From: Phallusia fumigata
Lineage: Eukaryota; Chordata; Ascidiacea; Phlebobranchia; Ascidiidae
Length of the DNA: 32,401 nucleotides
Assembly: GCA_008931825.1 (NCBI GenBank)
Contig: QXVZ01031352.1
Span: forward strand, 1-32,401
Direction: 5' to 3'
A program made the translations under genes and the position numbers. Within the stretch, counting starts at the first letter, position 1, and the number at the start of each line of letters is the position of its first letter. The notes beneath the pieces are model-generated. The model was not told where the DNA came from and did no database searches. It saw only the letters and a program-made list of their open reading frames with translations. Below are positions 31,741 through 32,401 of this stretch, piece by piece.

Positions 31741-32401
31741 CGTCTACGCACACACATTTTCGAAGGTAATTATCTTTTGGCGTACTGCTATCACCTTACG
31801 TTTTACTATCTGCATCGGCTCAGTTTAGGGTGCTAAAAATCGCCTTGCTTCAAAGTGCCACACCCCTGTCGCTCAATGGTATATATTTTACAACGCACAC
31901 ACGCCCACAGACGTGTCAACACGTCGTTTACTCCCGCCTACCCTGTAGCGACATACCCAGACAACCCGGGGTCATATAGAAAAAGGTTAAAATCCCGGTT
32001 GTCTCGACCAGATAACGAGATTTGTCATTTGCAGACCAAAGCCAACGTGAATAACTACAGTGTAATCACCGTCATGGAAACCTAAAACAAACTACACTCG
32101 ATTCTATACTTGTCACCAATGCGCTAAAGAAACTGTCGGCGCGTTCAGTTTTTTGCCGGGATTTAAGGCGAGCGTGCCCGCAAAGGTAACTACAAAAACC
32201 TGTACTTTTTAATCTTCGGTCGTGTGTGACAGTAGACTAATCACATTTGTGTTTTGCAGTCACCCCAACACCGCGTCTTCGCTTCGCTACCCTAAGCGTT
32301 CAAGCGTGAGGGCAAAGGCGAATTTTTCAACACGCCACAGCTCCGAGTTCTCTGCGCCGATCTCTTCAAGAAGACCCTGCAATCCGCAGATGACGGTTTC
32401 A
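31741..32401. other. Right-edge part of the GC-rich element, unassigned
   Basis: Beyond the polymerase C-terminus two short stretches look coding-like. One is a Cys-x2-Cys segment (YTCHQCAKETVGAF, about 32.1 kb) ending at a GTAACT donor. The other is an open end-of-window stretch (GEFFNTPQLRVLCADLFKK, from 32296). They may be a second gene of the element; no family is recognised. The rest shows nothing. Confidence 0.3.

Noticed and set aside
1-32401. CRISPR arrays, bacterial operons, riboswitches
   Set aside because: The window is clearly animal DNA with spliceosomal introns. No regularly spaced repeats of that kind exist; the only tandem array is the contiguous 70-bp triplet.

Overview
The window is animal genomic DNA, and it looks like a tunicate of the genus Ciona. 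The strongest clue is a perfect 16-nt match, present twice on the minus strand, to the Ciona spliced leader that is trans-spliced onto many mRNAs. Each copy is followed at once by a GT and the same downstream sequence. Short AT-rich GT-AG introns, LDLa-rich 7TM receptors and an NLR gene built from tandem phase-0 LRR exons fit this. One undetermined base (about 8194) suggests a draft assembly.

Layout: (1) 48-1027 (+), the last two coding exons of an adhesion-type (class B2) GPCR cut by the window edge. (2) 1028-4700, non-coding with a small hAT-like element. (3) 4701-8877 (-), a nearly complete receptor gene with 12 visible exons that join in phase. It has a signal peptide, about nine LDLa modules and a rhodopsin-like 7TM domain of the LGR/relaxin-receptor/GRL101 type. 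(4) 8878-17189, a long gene desert with tRNA-derived SINE-like copies, a 3 x 70-bp tandem repeat and hAT-like debris. (5) 17190-27517 (+), an NLR gene: short charged N-terminal exons, one large NACHT exon, six LRR exons and a short last exon. Its large first intron carries MITEs and, antisense, a decayed Ty3/Gypsy retrotransposon. (6) 28.6-32.4 kb, a visibly more GC-rich block holding a broken protein-primed family B DNA polymerase (DNA_pol_B_2 type), probably from an integrated mobile or virus-like element that runs off the right edge.

The most unusual observation is in the NLR intron. The two spliced-leader sequences lie in the two terminal repeats of the Gypsy-like element, each with about 50 bp of shared upstream sequence. 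Between them, in correct minus-strand order, are remnants of a gag zinc knuckle, RT/RNase H, integrase and the integrase C-terminus. This suggests a retroelement whose LTR contains, or was derived from, a spliced-leader RNA gene.

The host genes here are unrelated cell-surface or cytosolic sensors (two GPCRs and one NLR). No operon-like linkage is evident.
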